Source: Kitasatospora herbaricolor (GTDB lineage: Bacteria > Actinomycetota > Actinomycetes > Streptomycetales > Streptomycetaceae). Taken from it: 64,000 nucleotides of DNA. The notes beneath the pieces are model-generated. The model was not told where the DNA came from and made no database searches. It saw only the letters and a list, made by a program, of their open reading frames with translations. The stretch is taken from positions 6,657,501 to 6,721,500 of the forward strand of contig NZ_JAUSVA010000002.1 of the NCBI RefSeq assembly GCF_030813695.1, in the 5' to 3' direction. The translations under genes were made by a program, and so were the position numbers. Positions 57,861 to 64,000 of this stretch are shown one piece after another (position 1 is the stretch's first letter; the number at the start of each line of letters is the position of its first letter).

Positions 57861-57920
57861 GGTTGCGGCCCCGGGGGCGGCGGGATGCTTGGCGGTGTCG
57901 GGCCGCCCCGGGGGCCGGTC
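57861..57920. repeat. Repeated hairpin module, copy 2
   Basis: The second copy of the 60-bp element, 55 of 60 identical to 57221-57280, with compensated stem changes that keep the GGGGGCGGC/GCCGCCCCC pairing. It lies immediately upstream of the GGDEF gene and reaches the last bases of the DUF6197-like gene. Confidence 0.85.
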
Positions 57921-58455
57921 AGAGACCGAGGGAGAGCGCGCGGGCCGAGGCCCGGTCGAGCAGCTGGTGAATGTCCGCCTGCCGGGTGGTGGGGCGGTCG
58001 TTGTAGTCGTCCAGGGAGCTGACCGGGCGTCCGGTGGCGTGCAGGATCTCCATCACCTGGACGCGGGCGGTGGTGACGGTGCCCGGGGTGCCGTAGCCAT
58101 GGGCGAGGACGGCGGCCTGTGCGCCGAGGAGGCAGACCCGGCCGGAGGTGTCCCACAGGGCGCCCTGCACCCAGCCGAAGGCGGCGATGTAGCGGGAGGC
58201 GAGCAGCAGGTGATCGGCGGCGGTCACCGGGACGGGTCGGGCCGGGCGGCGGGCGAGCCGGTCGAGCAGGGTCGGGTGCGGCACGGGGTGGCCGGCGTTC
58301 CAGGGCTGGACGGTGGAGCCGAGCGGGCAGACGTACGGGACGGTGCGGCGGGCCGGGGTGGGGAGGGAGGCGAGGTAGGCCTCGATCTCGGCGATCAGGC
58401 CGGAGGCGTCCGGGGTGAGGCGGAGCGGAGGGAGCGTCAGGAGGTCGGTGGTCAT
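57919..58455 (-). CDS. DUF6197-like AICE protein
   Basis: A 178-residue protein MTTDLLTLPPLRL. The segment LLLASRYIAAFGWVQGALWDTSGRVCLLGAQAAVL and the closing ILHATGRPVSSLDDYNDRPTTRQADIHQLLDRA resemble DUF6197 proteins, small cytosolic proteins of unknown function found in actinobacterial mobile elements and phages (W/YND near the end is characteristic). ATG at 58455 follows ggagcac. It sits between the two-TM protein and the GGDEF gene in the operon. Confidence 0.72.
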   Translation of the reverse strand: MTTDLLTLPPLRLTPDASGLIAEIEAYLASLPTPARRTVPYVCPLGSTVQPWNAGHPVPHPTLLDRLARRPARPVPVTAADHLLLASRYIAAFGWVQGALWDTSGRVCLLGAQAAVLAHGYGTPGTVTTARVQVMEILHATGRPVSSLDDYNDRPTTRQADIHQLLDRASARALSLGL

Positions 58456-58469
58456 GGCGGGTGCTCCGT

Positions 58470-58658
58470 TCACTTCGTGGTGACGGCGTTGACGCCGGAT
58501 CGGGTGGTTTCCTCGATGACGGGGGCGAGGAAGGTGCCGGCGAGGTAGAAGCCGAAGAGGGCGATGAGGGCGGCGACCCACAGGCGGATGCCGAGGAGCT
58601 TGACGGCGGTCCAGGTGGCGGCGCCGAGGACGACGACCAGGGGCAGGGTGACGTTCAC
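58470..58658 (-). CDS. Small two-helix membrane protein, Spd-like
   Basis: A 62-residue protein with two hydrophobic stretches, LPLVVVLGAATWTAVKLLGI and LWVAALIALFGFYLAGTFLAPV, then a short polar tail. It lies next to the transfer and SpdB-like genes, a place where pSAM2-like elements keep small membrane proteins that help spread the plasmid form between hyphal compartments. The assignment rests on topology and context. Confidence 0.75.
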   Translation of the reverse strand: MNVTLPLVVVLGAATWTAVKLLGIRLWVAALIALFGFYLAGTFLAPVIEETTRSGVNAVTTK

Positions 58659-58673
58659 GGGAGGGGTCTCCTG

Positions 58674-58865
58674 TCAGCGGACGGTGCAGCGGTGGGTGCG
58701 GGCGGCGATCTCGGCGGCGGGGCGGGAGTCGTAGTCGGCGGAGAAGCCGCAGCGCGGGGCGGTGCAGACGGCGGTGTGCTTCTCACGGCCCCGGCCGTCG
58801 TAGTAGCTGGCGACCTGGACGGGGCCGATGCGGATGCTGTTGCGGGGGCGGATCGGGCGGGGCAC
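58674..58865 (-). CDS. Mobile element transfer protein
   Basis: A 63-residue protein starting at GTG 58865 with cggagg 6 nt upstream. IGPVQVASYYDGRGREKHTAVCTAPRCGFSADYDSRPAAEIAARTHRC is the typical sequence of the small proteins annotated as mobile element transfer protein in AICEs, with a C-x4-C...H-x-C arrangement that may bind zinc. Its exact role in transfer is not known. It lies 15 nt after the SpdB-like gene. Confidence 0.85.
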   Translation of the reverse strand: MPRPIRPRNSIRIGPVQVASYYDGRGREKHTAVCTAPRCGFSADYDSRPAAEIAARTHRCTVR

Positions 58866-58879
58866 GGCGGTTCCTCCGG

Positions 58880-59575
58880 TCAGGTGAGTTGGGCGGCGAT
58901 GGCGTCGGCGAAGTGCGCGGGGACGCCGAGGCGGACGCGCAGGGTGTCCGGGTCGATCGGGGTGCCGGTGCGGGCGTGGTGGTCGTCGGCGACCTTGCGG
59001 GCGTGGTCGATCAGGGCGGCGGGCACCGCCACCGGCGGAGCCGGGACCGGGACGGGTGTCGGGGCGGGCGGAAGAGCCGGGACCGTTTCGGGGGCTTTGA
59101 CGGCCGGCGGTTCGGGCTCGATCACCGGGGCGACTGGCGGCGCGGGCTTGTAGGGCGGCAGGTCCGCCTCCGGGGTGGTCTCGGGTTGCGCGGGACGGTC
59201 GGTGGCGGTGGTGGTGTGGGCGAGGAGGGTGCCGCCGAAGAAGGCGAGGGCGGGCCAGCCGGCGACGAGGATCCGCAGCCACGGCGGGACGTGGCCGAGG
59301 TCGAGGAGTCCGGCGGTGGCGACGTTCGCGCCGAGGGAGGCGGTCAGGGCGATGGCGAACCAGGTCCAGGCGGCCGGGGCCGGGGTGCCAGCGGCGCGCA
59401 GGGTCCGCATGCGGTGCCAGGCGGCGACGAGCAGCAGGTCGACGGAGACGGGGTAGGCCCAGGCCTTCCAGCCGTTCTGTCCGGCTGCGGCGGCGAGGTC
59501 GTGGAGGTGGGCGAAGGACAGGGCGCCGGCGATGGCGGCTTGCACGAGCACGGCGTCCGGGCGGAGCAGGCGCAT
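58880..59575 (-). CDS. SpdB-like DUF2637 membrane protein
   Basis: A 231-residue protein. Residues 1-125 have four hydrophobic helices (VLVQAAIAGALSFAHLHDLA, AYPVSVDLLLVAAWHRM, WFAIALTASLGANVATAGLL, ILVAGWPALAFFGGTLLAH), the DUF2637 pattern found in SpdB proteins that move conjugated DNA through septal cross-walls. After a Pro-rich spacer, DHARKVADDHHARTGTPIDPDTLRVRLGVPAHFADAIAAQL resembles a small winged-helix domain that could bind DNA. Confidence 0.85.
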   Translation of the reverse strand: MRLLRPDAVLVQAAIAGALSFAHLHDLAAAAGQNGWKAWAYPVSVDLLLVAAWHRMRTLRAAGTPAPAAWTWFAIALTASLGANVATAGLLDLGHVPPWLRILVAGWPALAFFGGTLLAHTTTATDRPAQPETTPEADLPPYKPAPPVAPVIEPEPPAVKAPETVPALPPAPTPVPVPAPPVAVPAALIDHARKVADDHHARTGTPIDPDTLRVRLGVPAHFADAIAAQLT

Positions 59576-59659
59576 CGGATGGGTCCTCCTTCCAAGTGGT
59601 TGGGGCCAGCACCGGGCGGGCCAGGGGCGGGCGTGCGCCCGGTGCCGGCGATCAGGGGG

Positions 59660-59839
59660 TTACTGGGCGGTGGTGCCGGAGCCGAGGCAGGTCGGGCACA
59701 GGACCTCGACCTCACCGGCGGGACGGGCCTTCTTGCCCCGGCCGACGGTGTGGGTCTCCTTGACCCAGCCCGCACCGGCACAGGCCGGGCACTTCGGCAG
59801 GGCGGGGGCGCGGGCAGGGCGCTTGCGGGTGGCGGGCAC
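59660..59839 (-). CDS. Small DnaJ-type zinc-ribbon protein, second copy
   Basis: A 59-residue protein. CPACAGAGWV and CPTCLGSGTT are two CxxCxGxG motifs separated by a basic loop, forming one zinc ribbon. GTG at 59839 lies 5 nt after gaggag; GTG 59845 would overlap that site. It is similar in design to the protein at 56995-57183 but differs in sequence. Confidence 0.78.
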   Translation of the reverse strand: MPATRKRPARAPALPKCPACAGAGWVKETHTVGRGKKARPAGEVEVLCPTCLGSGTTAQ

Positions 59840-59863
59840 AGGCACTCCTCGTGTGGGCGGTGG

Positions 59864-59989
59864 TCAGATGAGGCGGCCGTCGCAGTCGCGGTACTCGCCG
59901 TCCGGGTCCCGGTGGGCGCCGTAGCACCGGTCGCCGTGGGTGTCGCCCTGCGGGTCCTGCTGCTGGTCGTTGTTCTGCGGGTCGCTCAC
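59864..59989 (-). CDS. Very small acidic AICE protein
   Basis: A 41-residue protein VSDPQNNDQQQDPQGD followed by DRCYGAHRDPDGEYRDCDGRLI. GTG at 59989 is preceded by aaggaa at 7-nt spacing. Two Cys and Asp-rich sequence are all that is visible. It fits the gap between the translocase and the zinc-ribbon gene, and its existence shows that the frameshifted translocase frame reaching 59986 is not the true end of that gene. Confidence 0.6.
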   Translation of the reverse strand: MSDPQNNDQQQDPQGDTHGDRCYGAHRDPDGEYRDCDGRLI

Positions 59990-60068
59990 GGGTGTTCCTT
60001 CCGGGGTCGGGCATGGCGGGGTAGGGACGTGGCGCCAGAGCGGCGGCGCCGGCCGGGGGCGGGGTGGG

Positions 60069-61449
60069 TCAGTTCGTGACGGGGCGGGGCTTGACCAGGG
60101 ACGGGCCGCCGGCCGGGGCGGGCACGGTCGCGACGGCGGGCCGGAAGGCCGCGAGGGCGGGCAGGTCGGGCGTCAGGTGCGCGGTTTCGCGGCAGACGCG
60201 GGCGGCGTCGGCGAGGGACAGGTGGGGGGGTGCGGATGCGGGACCAGCCGCCGGAGGAGTCGCCGGCCACCGCCACGCCGGGCATCTCGGGGGCGATCTG
60301 CGTGGCGGCGAGGACCGCCTCCGGGGAGATGTCGCCGAGCCCCATCTCGGCGGTCGGCTTGTCGTTGACCCGGTGGACGACGCGGCCGGTGAGCTGAGCG
60401 CGGAGCATCGTGGCGCCCTTGCCCAGCTCCGAGCCGAAGCGCTGGCCGCAGACCTCCAGGAACATCCCGGCGGCGCGGCCCAGTTGGGCGAGGCGGATCA
60501 GCTGGGTGACCATGTGGTCCCGCCGGTCCTCGTCCTTGCGGGTCGCGACGAGGAACAGCTCCGCGACCTCGTCCACGATCAGGACCAGCGGCACCGGCCG
60601 CAGCTTCGCCGGCAGCCCCCACACGTCCGAGGTGATCTCCTCGTCCGCCACCGAACCCGGTACGCCTTGGTGGTCGCGGATCAGGTCGTAGCGGGCCTCC
60701 ATCTCCTCGACCAGCCGATCCAGCAGGGCACTCGCCTGCTGCGGGTCGGTGGCCAGCGCGGACAGCCGCGGGGCGAAGGGTGCCTGTTCGACGCCGAGCT
60801 TGCAGTCGATGCCGACCAGCGCGACGTTGCGCCGGGCGAGACCGGTGATCAGGTTGCGCATGTAGACGGACTTGCCGGTCAGCGTCGCGCCGAGGGTCAG
60901 GCAGTGCGGGATGGCCCGGTAGTCCCGGACGAAGGCCGTACCGTCGTCCCGCAGCGCGACCGGCACCAACAGGTCACCGGCAGGCAGGCGGCGCGGCATC
61001 CGCACCTTGCGGAGCACGTCGAAGCCGGTCATCCGCAGCTCCACCACACCGGGCTTCACGATGGTGACGTGGACGGCGTGGACGCCCCAGGCGTGGCGAA
61101 GACGCTCCGCCGAGGCCGCCACGTCCGCCGGCTCCTGACCGGGCGCCAGCCGAAGCCGGACCCGAAGGCCCGTCGAGGTCGGACGGACCCGGCGGATCCT
61201 CGGCGGGACCGGGCGGATCTCCCGGCGGGTGGTCGCCCGAGTGACCAGCACCCGCAGCCGCGACGGCGCCACCGTGAGCCCGCAGGCGTCCATGGTGCTG
61301 CCGTACGTCGCGGAGAACCGGACCGCCGTGGCCGGCAGGCCGACCGCCGACCAGTACACCGCCGGAGCCTTCACCCGGGCGTACGCGGCGCCACCGGTGA
61401 CAGCGGCCAGCGGACCGGCCACCTCCGCCAGAGTCAGCAGCTCGGACAC
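60069..61449 (-). pseudogene. traSA: FtsK/TraSA-like DNA translocase, frameshifted in a C7 run
   Basis: It encodes a conjugative FtsK/SpoIIIE ATPase of about 459 residues that would move double-stranded DNA between hyphae. Walker A GATLTGKSVYM (residues 187-197) and Walker B VLIVDEVAEL (289-298) are intact. After residue about 406 (SRIRT), a run of seven C (60224-60230 on the plus strand as G7) shifts the frame; with six C the reading continues PHLSLADAARVCRETAHLTP and stops at 60069. As written, the frame degenerates to Arg/Pro-rich sequence to 59986. The ATPase core is unaffected, so it may still work, or the extra base may be a sequencing error. Confidence 0.85.
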
Positions 61450-61454
61450 GGCGC

Positions 61455-61802
61455 TCAGCCCTTCGCCGGGGCCGGTACGAGGGAGGTGATTGCCATCGCG
61501 CGGAACGAGATCCCGTGCCGCTTCTGGCCGTTGAACTCGTTCTCCCAGTCCCGGGCCTTGAGGCCGGTCACCGCGACCGGCATCCCGACCGCCAGACCGT
61601 CCGAAACGCCGGTCTCCGGCACCGTCACCGTGTAGAGGTTCGCCTCACCGTCGTCCGCGATCGTCAGGCCCACGGTCAGCAGTCGGGCCCCGGTCTCCCG
61701 GTCCATGGCGATCTCGCCCGTCTGCTTGTTCACCAGCTTCAGCGCCGGCGGGACCACGACGAACACGAACGCGGTCGAAGTATCGATCTTGAAGACAGCC
61801 AT
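61455..61802 (-). CDS. SCO3933-family regulatory protein
   Basis: A 115-residue protein MAVFKIDTSTAFVFVV. The sequence LKLVNKQTGEIAMDRETGARLLTVGL, TVTVPETGVSDGLAVGMPVAVTGL and DWENEFNGQKRHGISFRA is diagnostic of the SCO3933 family, found in the regulatory position of many AICEs, where pSAM2 has pra, the activator of replication and excision. An OB-like beta fold is likely. The start has ggag 7 nt upstream, and two KorSA-type operators lie within 90 bp upstream, so its expression (and the whole operon's) is probably repressed by the adjacent GntR protein. Confidence 0.87.
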   Translation of the reverse strand: MAVFKIDTSTAFVFVVVPPALKLVNKQTGEIAMDRETGARLLTVGLTIADDGEANLYTVTVPETGVSDGLAVGMPVAVTGLKARDWENEFNGQKRHGISFRAMAITSLVPAPAKG

Positions 61803-61836
61803 CGTACAGCTCCTCTAAAGGAGTCGATCTCATGCA

Positions 61837-61850
61837 CTCATGTACATGAG
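61837..61850. promoter_or_regulatory. GntR (KorSA-like) operator 1
   Basis: CTCATGTACATGAG is a perfect 14-bp palindrome, 35 bp upstream of the SCO3933-like gene. The same core TGTACATGAG recurs at 61879-61888 and 62743-62752. The inner TGTACA is of the symmetry expected for HutC-type GntR repressors. Confidence 0.85.
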
Positions 61851-61872
61851 CTGATGGATAGAAGAGTGCATC

Positions 61873-61888
61873 ACTCCTGTACATGAGT
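61873..61888. promoter_or_regulatory. GntR (KorSA-like) operator 2
   Basis: ACTCCTGTACATGAGT, a 16-bp palindrome with one mismatched pair, is centred 37 bp from operator 1 (three to four helical turns). It overlaps a -35-like TTGACT on the minus strand, as expected for a repressor of the transfer operon. Confidence 0.85.
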
Positions 61889-61889
61889 C

Positions 61890-61921
61890 AACCCGCCGCG
61901 AGAAGAATCTCGCGGCGGGTT
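61890..61921. terminator. Terminator after the GntR gene
   Basis: A perfect 14-bp stem (61890-61903 with 61908-61921, aacccgccgcgaga) with an AGAA loop lies 19 nt after the GntR stop. It separates the repressor transcript from the downstream operon in the same direction. Confidence 0.85.
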
Positions 61922-61939
61922 GCAGGAGTTGATCTGACG

Positions 61940-62716
61940 TCAGTCGCGGGCGGCGAAGCGGTAGTCCAAAACGAACTGGTCAGCGGCCATGACGGTGTCG
62001 CAGACCTCCACGACGATGCCGGCGGTGGTCGTGGCGTTCCGGACGAGATGGATCACCGGCGCACCGGGGCTCAGCGCGAGTGCGCCCGTCTCGGCCTTCG
62101 TGGCCAGCCGCGCGCGAACGGTCTCAGTGAACTCGGAGAGCACGTGCCCGCGCTCTTCCAGGCGGGCGTAGATCCCGCCGCCGCCAGGGTTCTCGGCGAA
62201 CATCTCCGGGATGTCCTTCACCACGTCCCACGGCAGGTAGGACGTCGCCTCTTCCGTTGGCGTCCCATCCCGGAAGTACCGGCGCTTTCGCGCGAGGACC
62301 TTCGAGCCGGCCGGAACGTTGAGCCGCTCCGCGATCTCTGCCGGGGCATCCACCGGACCGACGAAGAGCACGTTGACGGACGGGACACCGCCCGACTGCT
62401 CGGCCTCCGCCAGGTACGCAGCCTTGCCCGCCAGACGGTGAGCCCGCCGGAAGCGGTCGGACGACTTGCGCTGGACCGGAGGCCGGGAGCGGACGTACGA
62501 GCCCCGCCCGTGGTGGGTCTCGATCAACTGCGTCGTCCGCAGCTCGGCCACGGCCTTGCGCACCGTGCCGGAAGCGACGCCGTACCGCTCCATCAGCTCA
62601 GCTTCACTGGGTACTGCATCACCAGGAGCCAGGACGCCCGAGCGGATCTGTGTCGCTAGGTCATCTGCGATCTGGAGGTACTTCGGCTTGGCCGTCGAGG
62701 CCGGGTCGCTCGCCAT
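61940..62716 (-). CDS. KorSA-like GntR/UTRA repressor
   Basis: A 258-residue GntR regulator of the HutC subfamily. The winged helix is PKYLQIADDLATQIRSGVLAPGDAVPSEAELMERYGVASGTVRKAVAELRTTQLIETHHGRGSYV (residues 11-75); residues about 100-255 are a UTRA effector domain ending VCDTVMAADQFVLDYRF. In pSAM2, KorSA represses the transfer and replication regulon. Its start is only 30 nt from the divergent Nudix gene, and GATAAT 8 nt before the ATG implies a leaderless transcript. Operators of one sequence stand at its own promoter and at the transfer operon. Confidence 0.92.
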   Translation of the reverse strand: MASDPASTAKPKYLQIADDLATQIRSGVLAPGDAVPSEAELMERYGVASGTVRKAVAELRTTQLIETHHGRGSYVRSRPPVQRKSSDRFRRAHRLAGKAAYLAEAEQSGGVPSVNVLFVGPVDAPAEIAERLNVPAGSKVLARKRRYFRDGTPTEEATSYLPWDVVKDIPEMFAENPGGGGIYARLEERGHVLSEFTETVRARLATKAETGALALSPGAPVIHLVRNATTTAGIVVEVCDTVMAADQFVLDYRFAARD

Positions 62717-62724
62717 AGTCCTGC

Positions 62725-62752
62725 ATTATCTCCTATCCTCCTGTACATGAGT
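62725..62752. promoter_or_regulatory. Divergent leaderless promoters with GntR operator 3
   Basis: On the plus strand TATCCT (62734-62739) lies 7 nt before the Nudix ATG at 62747; on the minus strand GATAAT (62730-62725) lies 8 nt before the GntR ATG at 62716. CCTCCTGTACATGAGT (62737-62752) matches operator 2 in 14 of 16 bases, covering the Nudix start codon itself. Both transcripts would start at or next to the ATG. Confidence 0.8.
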
Positions 62753-63214
62753 AACAGCGCTCAGCAAGCCACGTCAACGCCCCTGCACTCCGTGTCCGTA
62801 GCCGGAGCTGTGGTGCGCGAGGACGGCCGGCTACTGGCGATCCGCCGAGCCGACAACGGCACCTGGGAGCCCCCGGGCGGAGTACTTGAGCTGACGGAGA
62901 CCGTCGAGGACGGGGTACGCCGCGAGGTATTCGAGGAGACCGGCATCAAGGTCGCCGTGGAGCGGCTGACCGGCGTCTACAAGAACGTGAACCGGGGTGT
63001 CGTCGCCCTGGTTTTCCGGTGCCACCCCGAGGGTGGGAGCGAACAGCTTTCCGAGGAGTCGACGGCCGTCGCATGGCTGACACCGGAAGAAGTGGCCGAG
63101 CAGATGGGCGAGGTCTACGCGGTGCGCCTGCTCGACGCTCTCCAGGGGAACGCGGTTCCCCACATTCGTAACCACGACGGCCGGAGCCTGATCGACCTGC
63201 CCGAGGCCAGCTGA
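62747..63214 (+). CDS. Nudix hydrolase, Pif-like immunity protein
   Basis: A 155-residue protein with a complete Nudix box: G45-x5-E51-x7-REVFEETG-I (residues 45-67, GGVLELTE...REVFEETGI). In pSAM2 the Pif protein has a Nudix fold and blocks redundant transfer between donors, and its gene sits beside korSA, so the same role is the best guess here. A house-cleaning nucleotide hydrolase is the alternative. The ATG lies in a GntR operator and has no ribosome site, suggesting a leaderless mRNA. It is the only plus-strand gene seen in the element. Confidence 0.88.
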   Translation: MSNSAQQATSTPLHSVSVAGAVVREDGRLLAIRRADNGTWEPPGGVLELTETVEDGVRREVFEETGIKVAVERLTGVYKNVNRGVVALVFRCHPEGGSEQLSEESTAVAWLTPEEVAEQMGEVYAVRLLDALQGNAVPHIRNHDGRSLIDLPEAS

Positions 63215-63215
63215 G

Positions 63216-63965
63216 TCACCGGCTCCGGGCGCCTCGCTTGCCTATTTGGCTCCACACGTATCGGTGCCGAGCCACCCGGTAGATCTGTTCTTGCCGAGTC
63301 AGGGACAGGAGAGCTGGCCGGGCTGAGAGGGTCGTCGCGATCAGCACGGCGTCGAGGACGTCCACCCGATGGGAGGTCGCGCCATGGGTGATCTTGCGCG
63401 CGCCTACCACCGCGATCACTGGGTGAACGGGGACGTCGAACCCGCACCACTGTGAGAGCAGCCGGGCCGTGCGATCAGCTTCGAACTCGGAGTTCTGGAG
63501 GTAGGGGTGGCTGCTTCGGTTGATCTTCACTGCACCGTCGCCGACCCACACCGAAGCGTCGGGATGGTGCTTTGCATTGACGGTGAAGACGCCCGGCGGT
63601 CCGATGACTACGTGATCGATGTCTGATCCGGTGGGCAGCGGGATACCGTGCAGCACCTCCCAGCCGGCGGGCTTGAGGCCCTCCAGGAGACCACCGACGA
63701 TCTCTTCCCCCTCAAGCCCCTTGAGTCGCTGCTCGCCCCCCAGCGAGTCCCCAACGAGTTTTGCGGCGACCCGCACCAGCCACTTGTGACGCTGCTCGTC
63801 AGCTCTGATCATCGACTGCAAGCCAGCACCGGGGCGGTTCCGGGCGAGGTCGTCCTCAGAGGTCAACGGAGGCAGGACAGGTAGAGCCGCCGGCTGTGGT
63901 GGCGACTGTGATGGTGACTGTGGCGGGCGGGCCGGCTGCCGTGTCGTGCCAGCCTTCGGCTTCAC
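63216..63965 (-). CDS. NERD-domain (nuclease-related) protein, start uncertain
   Basis: A 249-residue protein read from GTG 63965; the frame stays open to the window edge, so it may be longer. After a Pro/Ser/Gln-rich start, the NERD core GLEGEEIVGGLLEGLKPAGWEVLHGIPLPTGSDIDHVVIGPPGVFTVNAKHH holds the D...(N)xK pattern of the restriction-like nuclease fold. VVGARKITHGATSHRVDVLDAVLI follows as usual. NERD proteins are suspected DNA-processing or signalling nucleases. It converges on the Nudix gene with one base between the stops; whether it belongs to the element is not certain. Confidence 0.85.
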   Translation of the reverse strand: MKPKAGTTRQPARPPQSPSQSPPQPAALPVLPPLTSEDDLARNRPGAGLQSMIRADEQRHKWLVRVAAKLVGDSLGGEQRLKGLEGEEIVGGLLEGLKPAGWEVLHGIPLPTGSDIDHVVIGPPGVFTVNAKHHPDASVWVGDGAVKINRSSHPYLQNSEFEADRTARLLSQWCGFDVPVHPVIAVVGARKITHGATSHRVDVLDAVLIATTLSARPALLSLTRQEQIYRVARHRYVWSQIGKRGARSR

Positions 63966-64000
63966 GGTTCGCGGCGGAATCGCCCGACCGCAGGTCCGGC

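Larger units (their letters stand above)
52837..64000. mobile_element. pSAM2-like integrative and conjugative element (AICE), right end outside window
   Basis: The block from the tRNA-Pro 3' end to the window edge contains the diagnostic AICE set: tyrosine integrase, Xis, RepSA-type initiator, FtsK/TraSA-like translocase, SpdB-like spread proteins, a mobile-element transfer protein, an SCO3933-family regulator, a KorSA-like GntR repressor and a Pif-like Nudix protein. One long minus-strand operon with frequent overlaps runs from 61802 to 52907. No copy of the tRNA 3' end is seen near 63-64 kb, so attR is beyond 64000. Confidence 0.93.

Noticed and set aside
59986..61449. Translocase frame as written, ending at 59986 with an Arg/Pro-rich tail
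   Set aside because: The tail begins exactly at the C7 run, has no conserved features and overlaps a well-formed small gene; the alternative frame restores a normal C-terminus.
55777..63965. Restriction-modification system made of the C5 methyltransferase and the NERD protein
   Set aside because: They are 6.5 kb apart, in different transcription units, with no specificity subunit; NERD proteins are not known partners of C5 methylases.

Overview
The window is high-GC actinobacterial DNA with the gene content, GTG/TTG starts and hairpin terminators of a Streptomycetaceae chromosome (Streptomyces or a close relative such as Kitasatospora; the genus cannot be fixed from sequence reading alone). 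It opens inside a 23S rRNA gene, followed by 5S rRNA and a strong rrn terminator.

Positions 3.2-52.6 kb are chromosomal core. In order they carry: an RGG-repeat/TPR protein; DUF1015, TPR and NagD-like HAD proteins; an SCP2-like protein; a helical protein with a histone-H1-like tail; tlyA, NAD kinase and a MOSC protein; a divergent MocR regulator/YczE membrane protein pair; recN; a GT4 glycosyltransferase; a GH15 trehalase/glucoamylase-like enzyme; pyrG; a Nudix ADP-ribose pyrophosphatase; an unusual STAND-like NTPase with TPRs; alanine dehydrogenase; a chromosome-segregation cluster (parA-like, RHH-like partner, scpA, scpB) followed by an RluB-type pseudouridine synthase; a TrmB/LuxR-like regulator; DUF952; two tandem DUF4139 proteins; tyrA; cmk; der; two conserved hypotheticals; two resuscitation-promoting-factor (Rpf) muralytic enzymes; a TesB thioesterase; a DUF1684 protein and an MFS exporter.

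At 52.76 kb a tRNA-Pro(GGG) gene marks the left edge of an actinomycete integrative and conjugative element (AICE) of the pSAM2 type, which runs to the end of the window; its right end is not seen. A single minus-strand operon (61.8 to 52.9 kb) holds an SCO3933-family regulator, an FtsK/TraSA-like translocase (frameshifted in a C7 run), spread and transfer proteins, several tiny zinc-ribbon proteins, a GGDEF diguanylate cyclase, a DUF6197-like protein, an orphan cytosine-C5 methyltransferase, a RepSA-type HUH initiator, Xis and Int. A KorSA-like GntR repressor and a Pif-like Nudix protein are divergently transcribed 30 bp apart. A TGTACATGA operator is repeated in both control regions, and the divergent pair looks leaderless. 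A NERD-domain protein lies at the right edge.

The points most worth follow-up are the AICE control circuit and its cargo (diguanylate cyclase, methyltransferase, repeated hairpins), the translocase frameshift, an in-frame 33-bp duplication in scpA, and the structured, lower-GC leader of the first rpf gene.
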